DNA of 11,164 nt from Burkholderiales bacterium (GTDB taxonomy: Bacteria > Pseudomonadota > Gammaproteobacteria > Burkholderiales > Burkholderiaceae): positions 1 through 11,164 of the forward strand of contig CANBUA010000145.1 in NCBI GenBank assembly GCA_947372535.1, written 5' to 3'. This document shows, in pieces, positions 1-8,237 of the stretch. Each line of letters starts with the position of its first letter. Within the stretch, counting starts at the first letter, position 1. A program made the translations under genes and the position numbers. The notes under the pieces are model-generated. The model did not search any database. It was not told the origin of the DNA and saw only the letters and a program-made list of their open reading frames with translations.

Positions 1-1106
1 CATGGATTCATCGCCGCCACCAGTTGAAATCGGGCGGGAAAGTCGTGTCGCCTCGCGGCCCTTGAGATGGTGATGTGCCCGGTCTCCAGCGGCTCGCGCA
101 AAGCCTCCAGCGCAGAGCGCGCAAACTCCGGCAACTCATCGAGGAACAACAAACCCAGGTGCGCCATGGAGATCTCACCTGGCCGGGGTGGTGAGCCGCC
201 ACCGACCAGCGCCACCGAAGAAGCGCTGTGATGCGGGGACCGAATCACCCGGCGTCCCCAGTGCTCGCTTTGGAAGGCGTTGGCCAGGCTGAGCACCGCG
301 GCCGACTCCAGCGCCTCATCAGCACTCAATGGGGGCAGCACCGACGCCATGCGATGGGCCAGCATGGATTTGCCCGTGCCAGGCGGCCCCACCATCAGCA
401 GGCTGTGCCCGCCGGCCGCAGCCACTTCCAGCGCCCGCTTGGCCGCCCCCTGACCGCGCACGTCCAGCAGATCGCCCCAGGGCGCCGGCTCCGACAAGGT
501 CGCCGACACGAGCGGCGATGGCGAGTTCAAGGCGATGGGGTCAGTCGGGCGCAAGGCCGCCACCACTTCCGTCAAGTGCGAGGCCTGCCACAGGCGCACG
601 CCCGTCACCAGCGCCGCTTCTTGCGCGCTGGCGCTGGGCAGCACCAGGGTGCGTGGCTTGTCCGTGACGTCGACACCATGCGCCATGCCATCCCGGGGAT
701 GCGAATGCGCCCGGCGCACCGCCAGCGCCATGGCCAGCGCCCCTTTGACAGGACGCAGCTCACCACCCAAAGAGAGTTCCCCCGCGAACTCCAGCGCATC
801 GAGGTGTTTCATGTCGATGTGACCCAGGGCCGCCAGGATGCCGACCGCGATGGGCAGGTCAAAGCGGCCAGACTCCTTGGGCAGGTCCGCCGGCGCCAAA
901 TTCACGGTGATCCGCTTGTTGTGCGGAAAGTCCAGGCCGCTGTTGCTCAGCGCGGCACGCACCCGCTCACGCGCTTCCTTGACTTCGGTATCGGCCAGCC
1001 CCACCAGCGTGAAACAAGGCAAGCCATTGGCCAGGTGAACCTCTACCGTGACGGGTGGCGCGGCCAACCCATCCAGCGCGCGGCTGCGCACGATCGCCAA
1101 TGACAT
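1..1106 (-). CDS. comM: ComM/YifB-family AAA+ helicase, N-terminal part (cut by window edge)
   Basis: On the minus strand an open frame starts at ATG 1106-1104 and stays open to base 1, giving 368 codons plus two bases. Full-length family members have about 500 residues, so roughly the last quarter lies outside. The N-terminal region (residues 1-180) is the Lon-protease-like/ChlI fold of this family, beginning [11 protein letters not shown], with [17 protein letters not shown] at 36-52 and [15 protein letters not shown] at 71-85. The Mg-chelatase-type AAA+ domain follows, with Walker A GPPGTGKS at 240-247, Walker B LLFLDE at 319-324 and the sensor-like QLVAAMNP at the edge. In Vibrio cholerae ComM is a hexameric helicase that promotes branch migration when transformed DNA is integrated. 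A purine-rich AGGGG lies 8 bases before the start. About 15 extra residues at 132-151 ([17 protein letters not shown] region) look like a small insertion. The gene is divergent from glnK. Confidence 0.93.
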   Translation of the reverse strand, partial: MSLAIVRSRALDGLAAPPVTVEVHLANGLPCFTLVGLADTEVKEARERVRAALSNSGLDFPHNKRITVNLAPADLPKESGRFDLPIAVGILAALGHIDMKHLDALEFAGELSLGGELRPVKGALAMALAVRRAHSHPRDGMAHGVDVTDKPRTLVLPSASAQEAALVTGVRLWQASHLTEVVAALRPTDPIALNSPSPLVSATLSEPAPWGDLLDVRGQGAAKRALEVAAAGGHSLLMVGPPGTGKSMLAHRMASVLPPLSADEALESAAVLSLANAFQSEHWGRRVIRSPHHSASSVALVGGGSPPRPGEISMAHLGLLFLDELPEFARSALEALREPLETGHITISRAARRHDFPARFQLVAAMNP

Positions 1107-1167
1107 GTCGAAGACCCCTGTTTGAAATGAGGGTGCATTGTGGGGACGACTGTGCTCACCTGGATCC

Positions 1168-1202
1168 CCCTTTGGAGCGAGGACACCCTTTGGAGGGCGT
1201 CC
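1168..1202. repeat. Direct repeat of CCCTTTGGAG with overlapping hairpin
   Basis: The 10-mer CCCTTTGGAG occurs twice, at 1168-1177 and 1186-1195, with an 18-base period. The second copy forms the centre of an inverted repeat: GGAC (1181-1184) pairs with GTCC (1199-1202) and CCCT (1186-1189) with AGGG (1194-1197), around a TTGG loop, with one A/C mismatch. It has no T tract in either direction, so it does not read as a terminator. It lies between comM and the glnK control sites, and would be in the comM mRNA leader if transcription starts upstream of it. The function is unknown. Confidence 0.45.
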
Positions 1203-1217
1203 CGAGGGCTTGCCGCT

Positions 1218-1234
1218 AGCACCAATGAGGTGCA
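1218..1234 (+). promoter_or_regulatory. Predicted NtrC-binding site upstream of glnK
   Basis: AGCACC-AATGA-GGTGCA matches the NtrC operator (TGCACC-N5-GGTGCA) at 11 of 12 arm positions; only the first base differs. Its centre lies about 168 bp before the transcription start expected from the sigma-54 promoter at 1368-1383, which suits an enhancer site for a sigma-54 activator. It also overlaps the spacer of a weak possible comM promoter on the other strand. The motif is seen directly; binding is inferred. Confidence 0.72.
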
Positions 1235-1247
1235 AAACCGTCAATAA

Positions 1248-1769
<522 letters not shown>

Positions 1770-1856
1770 GACCTCCCCCTCCTTCATGTTGCACAGGACG
1801 CCCCCGGCTTTTGATCGCCCAGCGCCCACGCTTCACCTAACTTTGACTTTGATTTC

Positions 1857-1862
1857 AAGAGG
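1857..1862 (+). promoter_or_regulatory. Ribosome binding site of amtB
   Basis: AAGAGG lies 6 bases before ATG 1869. It supports this start, which places a normal signal peptide at the N terminus. Confidence 0.7.
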
Positions 1863-1868
1863 CATTTC

Positions 1869-3416
1869 ATGAGAAAACTCATTGCGTCGCTCGCACTGGG
1901 TCTCGCAGCCTGCGGCATGTTTGGCGTGGTACACGCCCAAGATGCAGCGGCTTCGGCCCCCGTCGCGGCCACAGCGGTAGCGGACACCGCTTCCGCCGCC
2001 GCCCCCGCCCCGGAAGCTGCTTCGGCAGCCATGGCAGCCACCGCGGCCCCGGCCGCATCGGCCGCCGCCGCACCTGCCCCAGTCCCCAACAAGGGCGACA
2101 CCACCTGGATGATGGTCTCCACGCTGCTGGTGATCCTGATGACGGTGCCTGGCCTGGCCCTGTTCTATGGCGGCCTGGTCCGCAGCAAGAACATGCTGTC
2201 GGTGCTGATGCAGGTCATGGTGACGTTCTCGCTGATCGTCGTGCTGTGGTTCGTCTACGGCTACTCGCTGGCCTTCACCGAAGGCAATGCCTTCATCGGC
2301 GGCCTTGATCGCCTGATGATGAAGGGCGTCTGGGACAACGTCGCTGGCACCTTCGCCAATGCCGCAACCTTCAGCAAGGGCGTGGTCATCCCCGAGATCG
2401 TGTTCGCGGCCTTCCAGGCCACGTTCGCCGGCATCACCTGCTGCCTGATCGTCGGTGCTTTTGCCGAGCGCATCAAGTTCTCGGCCGTGCTGCTGTTCAT
2501 GGTGCTGTGGTTCACCTTCAGCTACGCCCCCATGGCCCACATGGTCTGGTTCTGGATGGGCCCTGACGCCTACGCCTCCAAGGAAGTGGCCGATGCCATG
2601 ACCGCCAAGGCTGGTCTGCTGTGGCAGTGGGGCGCGCTGGACTTCGCCGGCGGCACCGTGGTGCACATCAACGCCGCTGTCGCCGGTCTGGTCGGTGCCT
2701 ACATGGTCGGCAAGCGCGTCGGCTACGGCAAGGAATCGTTCACGCCTCACTCGCTGACGCTGACCATGGTCGGTGCCTCGCTGCTGTGGGTGGGTTGGTT
2801 CGGCTTCAACGCCGGCTCCGCCCTGGAAGCCAACGGTTTCGCCGCTTTGGCCTTCATCAACACCCTGGCCGCCACGGCTGCCGCGGTGCTGGGCTGGATC
2901 CTGGGTGAAGCACTGCTCAAGGGCAAGGCTTCGATGCTGGGCGCTGCCTCTGGCGCTGTGGCTGGTCTGGTCGCCATCACGCCTGCTGCTGGCAACGTCG
3001 GCATCGGCGGCGCGCTGATCATCGGCATCGTTGCCGGTCTGGTCTGCCTGTGGGGTGTGACGGGGCTGAAGAAGCTGCTGGGTGCGGACGATTCGCTGGA
3101 CGTGTTTGGCGTCCACGGTGTCGGCGGCATCCTGGGTGCCCTGCTGACTGGCGTGTTCAACTCGCCCAAGCTGGGTGGCCCGAGCGCCGTGGCTGACTGG
3201 GTGTCGGTGACCATGGTCACGCCGGATGCTTACTCGATCGCTTCGCAAGTACTGATCCAGGCCAAGGCCGTCGGCGTGACCATCCTCTGGTCCGGCGTGG
3301 TCTCCCTGGTGGCCTTCAAGATCGTTGATGTGGTGATCGGTCTGCGCGTGCCTGAAGAGGAAGAGCGCGAAGGGCTGGACATCACTTCGCACGGTGAGAC
3401 GGCTTATCACAAGTGA
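1869..3416 (+). CDS. amtB: Ammonium transporter AmtB
   Basis: This 515-residue Amt/Rh-family inner-membrane channel conducts ammonium and is a trimer with 11 transmembrane helices per subunit. Residues 1-23 form a signal peptide ending VHA/QD. About 50 residues, almost all Ala, Pro, Ser and Thr, follow (24-74), and the Amt domain starts near 78. Diagnostic features are LFYGGLVRSKNMLSVL (98-113), the Phe gate within FQATFAGIT, ALDFAGGTVVHINAAVAG with pore His266 and substrate-site Asp258, WFGFNAGSAL (310-319), and DVFGVHGVGG with the second pore His416. The cytoplasmic tail, RVPEEEEREGLDITSHGE, is the conserved region contacted by GlnK. The linker makes the protein about 85 residues longer than E. 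coli AmtB. LAAC at 12-15 also fits a lipobox, so signal peptidase II processing is possible. It should be co-transcribed with glnK; two intrinsic terminators follow the stop. Confidence 0.97.
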   Translation: MRKLIASLALGLAACGMFGVVHAQDAAASAPVAATAVADTASAAAPAPEAASAAMAATAAPAASAAAAPAPVPNKGDTTWMMVSTLLVILMTVPGLALFYGGLVRSKNMLSVLMQVMVTFSLIVVLWFVYGYSLAFTEGNAFIGGLDRLMMKGVWDNVAGTFANAATFSKGVVIPEIVFAAFQATFAGITCCLIVGAFAERIKFSAVLLFMVLWFTFSYAPMAHMVWFWMGPDAYASKEVADAMTAKAGLLWQWGALDFAGGTVVHINAAVAGLVGAYMVGKRVGYGKESFTPHSLTLTMVGASLLWVGWFGFNAGSALEANGFAALAFINTLAATAAAVLGWILGEALLKGKASMLGAASGAVAGLVAITPAAGNVGIGGALIIGIVAGLVCLWGVTGLKKLLGADDSLDVFGVHGVGGILGALLTGVFNSPKLGGPSAVADWVSVTMVTPDAYSIASQVLIQAKAVGVTILWSGVVSLVAFKIVDVVIGLRVPEEEEREGLDITSHGETAYHK

Positions 3417-3433
3417 TGTGATGCGTTGTGACT

Positions 3434-3467
3434 GAAGCGGCCCTGTTGGGTTGCTTCGGTTGTTTTT
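3434..3467 (+). terminator. Intrinsic terminator 1 after amtB
   Basis: A 10-bp stem starts 17 bases after the amtB stop: GAAGCGGCCC (3434-3443) pairs with GGGTTGCTTC (3448-3457), including two G-T wobbles, around a TGTT loop. GGTTGTTTTT follows. The stem is perfect apart from the wobbles, but the T run is broken by G at 3462, so termination may be partial. Confidence 0.75.
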
Positions 3468-3468
3468 G

Positions 3469-3497
3469 AAAGGGGCTGCCTTCGGGTGGCCCTTTTT
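3469..3497 (+). terminator. Intrinsic terminator 2 after amtB
   Basis: AAGGGGCTGCC (3470-3480) pairs with GGTGGCCCTTT (3485-3495) to form an 11-bp stem with three wobbles. The loop is TTCG closed by C-G, a highly stable tetraloop, and a T5 tract ends the element at 3497. It is directly behind terminator 1, so the glnK-amtB unit is closed by a tandem pair. Confidence 0.88.
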
Positions 3498-3546
3498 GTT
3501 TTTGTTGGTTTTTCTTGGGGTGGATGGCTCGTTTTCTCGGGGGGCC

Positions 3547-3613
3547 GCGGGGCTGGGACTCGCCGGCCACCGAGGCGGCTTCACGGTGGCAAGCCGGTTT
3601 CAAAGCCCCCCGC
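3547..3613. repeat. Large imperfect inverted repeat in the amtB-gshA intergenic region
   Basis: The outer arms are GCGGGGCT (3547-3554) and AGCCCCCCGC (3604-3613), with two extra bases in the right arm. The inner arms are GCCACCG (3566-3572) and CGGTGGC (3584-3590), exact, around an 11-base loop. CCG at 3563-3565 can also pair with CGG at 3595-3597 across a bulge. There is no T tract, so it is not an ordinary intrinsic terminator. The rest of 3498-3748 shows only a possible -10 box. It could be a dispersed extragenic palindrome of the genome or a structured element upstream of gshA. Confidence 0.5.
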
Positions 3614-3705
3614 AGAAACGCGCTTCTGTCCGAATGCTCGAACCGCGAAATCAACGAAGTCAAACACAAGCGCCTTGAATCCCCAAAACACCCGTCCAAA
3701 CTTCC

Positions 3706-3711
3706 TACAAT
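3706..3711 (+). promoter_or_regulatory. Possible sigma-70 -10 box for gshA
   Basis: TACAAT is a 5 of 6 match to the -10 consensus and lies 37 bases before the gshA ATG, a reasonable leader length. No good -35 hexamer is present at 16-18 bases upstream; TTGAAT at 3675-3680 is too far away (25-base gap). A promoter is expected here because strong terminators separate gshA from amtB. Confidence 0.38.
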
Positions 3712-3748
3712 CATCTGCCCGCGCCAACAATTCAAAGCAGCACCCACC

Positions 3749-5044
3749 ATGGTTCCCCACCTGATCACCGCCCTGACCGGCCCCATCAACGAGCTGGAAC
3801 AGCGCATGCTGGAATCCGTGCCGGCCATCGAACGCTGGTTCCGCCTGGAGTGGATGGAGCACACACCGCCGTTCTACACGTCGGTGGACATCCGCAATGC
3901 GGGCTTCAAGCTGGCCCCGGTTGACACCAACCTCTTTCCGGGCGGCTTCAACAACCTCACGCCCGAGATGCTGCCCCTGGCGGTGCAGGCGGCCATGGCG
4001 GCCATCGAAAAAATCTGCCCCGAGGCCAAGAACCTCTTGTTGATCCCCGAGCGCCACACCCGCAACCCCTTCTATTTGATGAACGTGGCGCGGCTCAAGC
4101 AGATCTTCAATGTGGCCGGCCTGAACGTGCGCCTGGGCACCCTGGACGAGACCATCACCGAGCCCATGACGCTCAACCTGCCCGATGGCGACACCTTGAC
4201 CCTGGAGCCACTGATACGCGACAAGCGCCGCCTGGGCCTCAAGCATTTCGACCCTTGTACGATTCTGCTCAACAACGACCTGTCGGCCGGCATCCCCGCC
4301 GTGCTCGAAGGCCTGCACGAGCAATACCTGCTGCCACCGCTGCACGCGGGCTGGGCCCTGCGCCGCAAGAGCCAGCACTTCCAGGCCTATGAAGAAGTGG
4401 CCAAGAAGTTCGCCAAACTGCTGGGCATGGACCCCTGGCTCATCAACCCCATGTACGCCACTTGCGAAGAAGTCGATTTCCAGGAAGGCGTGGGGATGGA
4501 AGAGCTCCAGACCCAGGTCGACACCCTGCTGGGCAAAATCCGCCGCAAGTACAAGGAATACGGCATCAACGAAAAGCCCTTTGTCATCGTCAAGCCGGAC
4601 AACGGCACCTACGGCATGGGCATCATGACCGTGCGCGATGCCAAGGACGTGGTCGATCTGAACCGCCGCACCCGCAACAAGATGTCGGTGGTCAAGGACG
4701 GCCAGGAGGTCTCGCGCGTGATCATCCAGGAGGGCGTGCCCACCTACGAGCAGATCAACGAGATGGTCGCCGAGCCCGTGGTCTACATGATCGACCGCTA
4801 TGTGGTGGGCGGCTTCTACCGCGTGCACGCCGAGCGCGGCATCGATGAGAACCTCAATGCGCCGGGCTCGAGTTTCGTGCCCCTGGCTTTTGCCGACTCG
4901 ACCTCGCTGCCCAAACAAGGTGCCAAGCCGGGCGCCAGCGCACCCAACCGCTTCTACATGTACGGCGTGGTAGGGCGTTTGGCCATGCTGGCGGCCAGTT
5001 ACGAACTGGAAGCCACCGATCCGAATGCCGAGGTCTACGAGTAA
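3749..5044 (+). CDS. gshA: Glutamate-cysteine ligase (betaproteobacterial/Thiobacillus-type GshA)
   Basis: The 431-residue protein catalyses the ATP-dependent joining of L-glutamate and L-cysteine to gamma-glutamylcysteine, the first step of glutathione synthesis in the cytoplasm. It belongs to the GshA family first defined in acidophilic Thiobacillus (Pfam GshA), not to the larger E. coli-type ligase. Recognisable segments are the N-terminal TALTGPINELEQRMLE (7-22), VDTNLFPGGFNNL (58-70) and the glycine-rich KPDNGTYGMG (282-291), probably part of an ATP-grasp-like nucleotide site. The start at 3749 is chosen because the family begins close to this methionine. The frame is open back to 3515, but that stretch crosses the large inverted repeat and encodes nothing conserved. 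No clear Shine-Dalgarno precedes the ATG. kup follows after 62 bp, and gshB, for the second step, is the fourth gene of the same run. Confidence 0.93.
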   Translation: MVPHLITALTGPINELEQRMLESVPAIERWFRLEWMEHTPPFYTSVDIRNAGFKLAPVDTNLFPGGFNNLTPEMLPLAVQAAMAAIEKICPEAKNLLLIPERHTRNPFYLMNVARLKQIFNVAGLNVRLGTLDETITEPMTLNLPDGDTLTLEPLIRDKRRLGLKHFDPCTILLNNDLSAGIPAVLEGLHEQYLLPPLHAGWALRRKSQHFQAYEEVAKKFAKLLGMDPWLINPMYATCEEVDFQEGVGMEELQTQVDTLLGKIRRKYKEYGINEKPFVIVKPDNGTYGMGIMTVRDAKDVVDLNRRTRNKMSVVKDGQEVSRVIIQEGVPTYEQINEMVAEPVVYMIDRYVVGGFYRVHAERGIDENLNAPGSSFVPLAFADSTSLPKQGAKPGASAPNRFYMYGVVGRLAMLAASYELEATDPNAEVYE

Positions 5045-5106
5045 GCGCCATTGACACGCTGTTGCATTTCGCGTTTGCGCGCCAGATGAGGCGTTAACAG
5101 GGCAAA

Positions 5107-7026
5107 ATGCCCCTCTCCGCGATTTCCCTGATCCCCGTCGTGCAACAGAACTCCAAAGAGTCGACCAGCGTTTCGCAATTGGCCGCCCTCACGCTGGGCG
5201 CCATCGGCATCGTGTATGGCGACATTGGCACCAGTCCGCTGTATGCGCTCAAGGAAGTCTTCGCGCATGGCCACCTGCCGGTGACGCCCAACAACATCAT
5301 GGGCATCCTGTCCATGATGTTCTGGACGCTCACGATCGTGGTCTCACTCAAGTACGTGACCCTGATCCTGCGCGCCGACAACAATGGCGAAGGCGGCCTG
5401 ATCGCCATGCTGGCGCTGGCCTCGACCGCCGTGAAAGATCGCCCGGCCTTGCGAGGCCAGTTGCTGGCCGTCGGGATCTTCGGCACGGCCATCTTTTTCG
5501 GCGATGGGGTCATCACGCCGGCCATCTCGGTGCTGTCGGCCGTCGAGGGGATGGAAGTGGCCGCCCCTGGGCTGGAGCGTTACGTCATCCCGGTCACCCT
5601 GGTCGTGCTCACCTTGCTGTTCATGGTGCAAAAGCATGGCACGGGCGGCATCGGCAAGTTCTTCGGGCCCATCACAGCAGTCTGGTTCATCGTGCTGGCC
5701 TGGCTGGGCTTGAGCCACATCATCGAGAACCCGGCGGTCATGGCGGCCCTGAGCCCGCACTACGCTTTGGTCTTCATCTACGAGCAGCCCAAGCATGCAT
5801 TCGTCGCGCTGGGTGCCGTCATCCTGTGCGCCACCGGCGCCGAGGCGCTCTATGCGGACATGGGCCACTTCGGCAAGAAGCCCATTCGCCTGGCCTGGTT
5901 CAGCCTGGTCATGCCCGCCTTGGTGCTGAACTACTTCGGCCAAGGTGCCATGCTGCTGGCCCACCCCGAAAACGCCAGCAGTCCCTTCTTCGAGATGGCG
6001 CCACAGTGGGCGCTCTACCCGTTGGTGATCCTGGCCACCTTCGCCACCGTGATCGCCTCACAGGCCTTGATTTCGGCGGCGTTTTCAGTCACCAAGCAGG
6101 TAATCCAGCTGGGCTACCTGCCGCGCCTGCGCATCCTGCACACCTCCGTCAACGCCACGGGGCAGATCTACATCCCCTTCGTGAATTGGTCCCTCTACGC
6201 CTGTATCGTGATGGCCGTGGTGTTCTTCGGCTCCAGCAGCAAGCTGGCCGCAGCGTACGGCATCACCGTGACCATCGACATGATCATCACCACCGTGATG
6301 ACTTTCTTCGTGATCCGCTTTGCCTGGCGCATGCCGGTAGCGCTTTGCGTGTTCGCCACGGGCTTTTTCTTCTTCATCGACCTGATGTTCTTCGGGGCCA
6401 ATGTGCTCAAGGTGATCGACGGCGGCTGGTTCCCTCTGCTGATCGGCGCGGTGATGTTCATGCTGATGATGACCTGGAAGCAGGGGCGTCGGCTGCTCAG
6501 CGAGCGCCTGCGCAATGACTCCATCGACCTGGTGCCTTTCCTGGATGCAGTGTTCTCCAGCCCGCCCACACGGGTCAATGGCACGGCGGTTTTCCTCAAT
6601 GCCGATGCGGGCACCACGCCCAACGCACTGCTGCACAACCTCAAGCACAACAAGGTGCTGCATGAGCACAACCTGTTCGTGACGGTCAAGGCGCATGAAG
6701 TCCCCTGGATCGGCTTCGAGAAGCGCATCGAGATCGAATCGCTGGGCCACGATTGCTGGCAGATCAAGCTTCACTTTGGCTTCAAGAACGAGCCCGACGT
6801 GCCCGAGGCGCTCAAGCTACTCACCCAGCACGGCGTGGCGCTCAATGACATGGAGACGAGTTATTTCCTCTCCCGCGACATCGTCATCCCCACCATTGGC
6901 AGCGGCATGGCGCCCTGGCGAGAAAAGCTCTTCGCGAGCATGCACCGCAATGCCGCCGGCGTGGCCGATTTCTTGAGCCTGCCCACCAATCGCGTGATCG
7001 AGATGGGCTCCAAGGTCGAGATCTGA
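5107..7026 (+). CDS. kup: Low-affinity potassium transporter Kup
   Basis: This 639-residue inner-membrane K+ uptake protein of the KUP/HAK/KT family probably imports K+ with H+. The family signature [16 protein letters not shown] lies at 37-52 in the first transmembrane helix. About twelve hydrophobic segments cover residues 25-455, and the hydrophilic cytoplasmic C-terminal domain starts near WKQGRR (about 456). The protein ends [10 protein letters not shown], close to the usual Kup C terminus. Length is normal (E. coli 622), with a slightly longer N terminus. ATG 5107 has only AGGG 4 bases upstream; a GTG at 5140 is possible but has no better site. The gene lies 62 bp after gshA and 11 bp before the BenE-like gene, so it appears to be inside a glutathione operon. 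A consensus -35-like TTGACA is at 5051-5056, but no matching -10 is visible. Confidence 0.95.
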   Translation: MPLSAISLIPVVQQNSKESTSVSQLAALTLGAIGIVYGDIGTSPLYALKEVFAHGHLPVTPNNIMGILSMMFWTLTIVVSLKYVTLILRADNNGEGGLIAMLALASTAVKDRPALRGQLLAVGIFGTAIFFGDGVITPAISVLSAVEGMEVAAPGLERYVIPVTLVVLTLLFMVQKHGTGGIGKFFGPITAVWFIVLAWLGLSHIIENPAVMAALSPHYALVFIYEQPKHAFVALGAVILCATGAEALYADMGHFGKKPIRLAWFSLVMPALVLNYFGQGAMLLAHPENASSPFFEMAPQWALYPLVILATFATVIASQALISAAFSVTKQVIQLGYLPRLRILHTSVNATGQIYIPFVNWSLYACIVMAVVFFGSSSKLAAAYGITVTIDMIITTVMTFFVIRFAWRMPVALCVFATGFFFFIDLMFFGANVLKVIDGGWFPLLIGAVMFMLMMTWKQGRRLLSERLRNDSIDLVPFLDAVFSSPPTRVNGTAVFLNADAGTTPNALLHNLKHNKVLHEHNLFVTVKAHEVPWIGFEKRIEIESLGHDCWQIKLHFGFKNEPDVPEALKLLTQHGVALNDMETSYFLSRDIVIPTIGSGMAPWREKLFASMHRNAAGVADFLSLPTNRVIEMGSKVEI

Positions 7027-7037
7027 CGCACGACGCC

Positions 7038-8237
7038 ATGTCACCGACCAAGCTGCTGCGCGACACCTCGCTGGCCGCGGTGTCGGCCGGTTTCGTGTCC
7101 ACGCTGGTGGGTTTCACCAGCACCATCGCGCTGATTTTCCATGCGGCCACCTCCCTGGGCGCCACGCCTGATCAGGTCAGCTCCTGGGTGTGGGCCTTGG
7201 GTTGGGGCATGGGGCTGTCCAGCATCGGCCTGTCCTTGTGGACGCGTGCGCCCATCCTGATCACCTGGTCCACGCCGGGCGCAGCGGTGATCGCGGCGGC
7301 GGCTGGCGGGGTCTCATTGCCCCAGGCCACGGGCGCTTTTCTGGTGTGCGGTTTGCTGATGTGGCTGGCGGGCGTGACCGGGGTGTTCGCCCGCGTGATG
7401 GACCGCATCCCCGTGGCGCTGGCTTCCGCCCTGCTGGCGGGCATCCTGGCCAAGTTCGCCCTGATGGCGTTTGCGGGCGCCGGCACCCAACCCATGCTGG
7501 TGATCGCCATGCTGATGGCCTACCTCGTGGGGCGCCGCTGGTGGCCGCGTTTCGCGGTCGTGGGGGTGCTGCTGGTGGGCGTGGGGCTGGCCGCAGCGCA
7601 GGGCCTGTTGAACACCCAGGCGTTGAACTGGCGCATGGCCGCGCCTGTGCTGGTGTGGCCGCAATGGTCCTGGCAGGCGATCCTGGGCATGGGGTTGCCG
7701 CTGTTCATCGTGACCATGGCCTCTCAGGCGGTGCCCGGCATCACGGCGATCCGTGGCGCGGGTTACCAGCCACCGGTGTCTTCATTGATGAGCTGGTCGG
7801 GCGTCACCACCCTGCTGCTGGCGCCCTTTGGGGGTTATGCCTTCAACTTGGCCGCCATCACCGCCGCCATCGTGCTGAGCCCGCATGCGCACGCCGATGC
7901 CAGCAAGCGCTACAGCGCTGCCGTGATGGCCGGCTTGTTCTATGTGGTCATGGGCGTGCTGGGTGGCGCGGTGGCCGGGGTGCTGGCGGCGTTTCCGTCC
8001 GCCATGATCATGGGCGTGGCCGGCCTGGCGTTGCTGGGCACCATTGGCTCGGGCCTGGCACTGGCGCTGCGCGAGGCCAATCACCGTGAAGCCGCGCTCA
8101 TCACCTTCCTGGTGACCCTGTCCGGCGTGACCCTGGGCGGTGTGGGTTCGGCCTTCTGGGGGCTGGTCGCCGGCACGATGGCGCTGTTCGTGGAACACTA
8201 CCGGGCATCCAGCACCGACACCATCGATTCACCATGA
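7038..8237 (+). CDS. benE: BenE-family (benzoate/H+ symporter-like) transporter
   Basis: This 399-residue inner-membrane protein is clearly related to BenE of Acinetobacter and YdcO of E. coli. Shared motifs are WSTPGAA (77-83), LLAGILAKF (132-140), LPLFIVTMASQAVPGI (220-235), PFGGYAFNLAAITAAI (263-278) followed by SPHAH, and GSAFWGLVAG near the C terminus. About twelve hydrophobic segments span the protein. BenE was reported to import benzoate with protons, but most family members have no tested substrate and no ben catabolic genes lie in this window. It starts 11 bp after the kup stop, with no strong Shine-Dalgarno, and its TGA overlaps the gshB ATG (ATGA), which suggests translational coupling. 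The family call is firm; benzoate as the substrate is uncertain. Confidence 0.9.
   Translation: MSPTKLLRDTSLAAVSAGFVSTLVGFTSTIALIFHAATSLGATPDQVSSWVWALGWGMGLSSIGLSLWTRAPILITWSTPGAAVIAAAAGGVSLPQATGAFLVCGLLMWLAGVTGVFARVMDRIPVALASALLAGILAKFALMAFAGAGTQPMLVIAMLMAYLVGRRWWPRFAVVGVLLVGVGLAAAQGLLNTQALNWRMAAPVLVWPQWSWQAILGMGLPLFIVTMASQAVPGITAIRGAGYQPPVSSLMSWSGVTTLLLAPFGGYAFNLAAITAAIVLSPHAHADASKRYSAAVMAGLFYVVMGVLGGAVAGVLAAFPSAMIMGVAGLALLGTIGSGLALALREANHREAALITFLVTLSGVTLGGVGSAFWGLVAGTMALFVEHYRASSTDTIDSP

Noticed and set aside
228..1103. 291-codon plus-strand open frame opposite comM
   Set aside because: It is Arg/His/Gln-rich with no domain, while the minus strand encodes an intact ComM N-terminal region including Walker A and B motifs.
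1833..3584. 583-codon open frame antisense to amtB
   Set aside because: It is rich in His, Gln, Asp and Gly, as expected from reading a high-GC gene backwards. It mirrors amtB, which is unmistakable, and crosses the terminators.
3515..3748. In-frame N-terminal extension of gshA
   Set aside because: It would add 78 residues not found in the family, translated from an extragenic palindrome; the family start matches ATG 3749.
3581..4918. 445-codon open frame antisense to gshA
   Set aside because: It has the same antisense composition and shows no recognisable domain; gshA on the plus strand is conserved throughout.
5051..5079. Possible promoter for kup starting with TTGACA
   Set aside because: The -35 hexamer is perfect, but at 16-18 bases downstream there is only GC-rich sequence such as TTTGCG, so no -10 box supports it.
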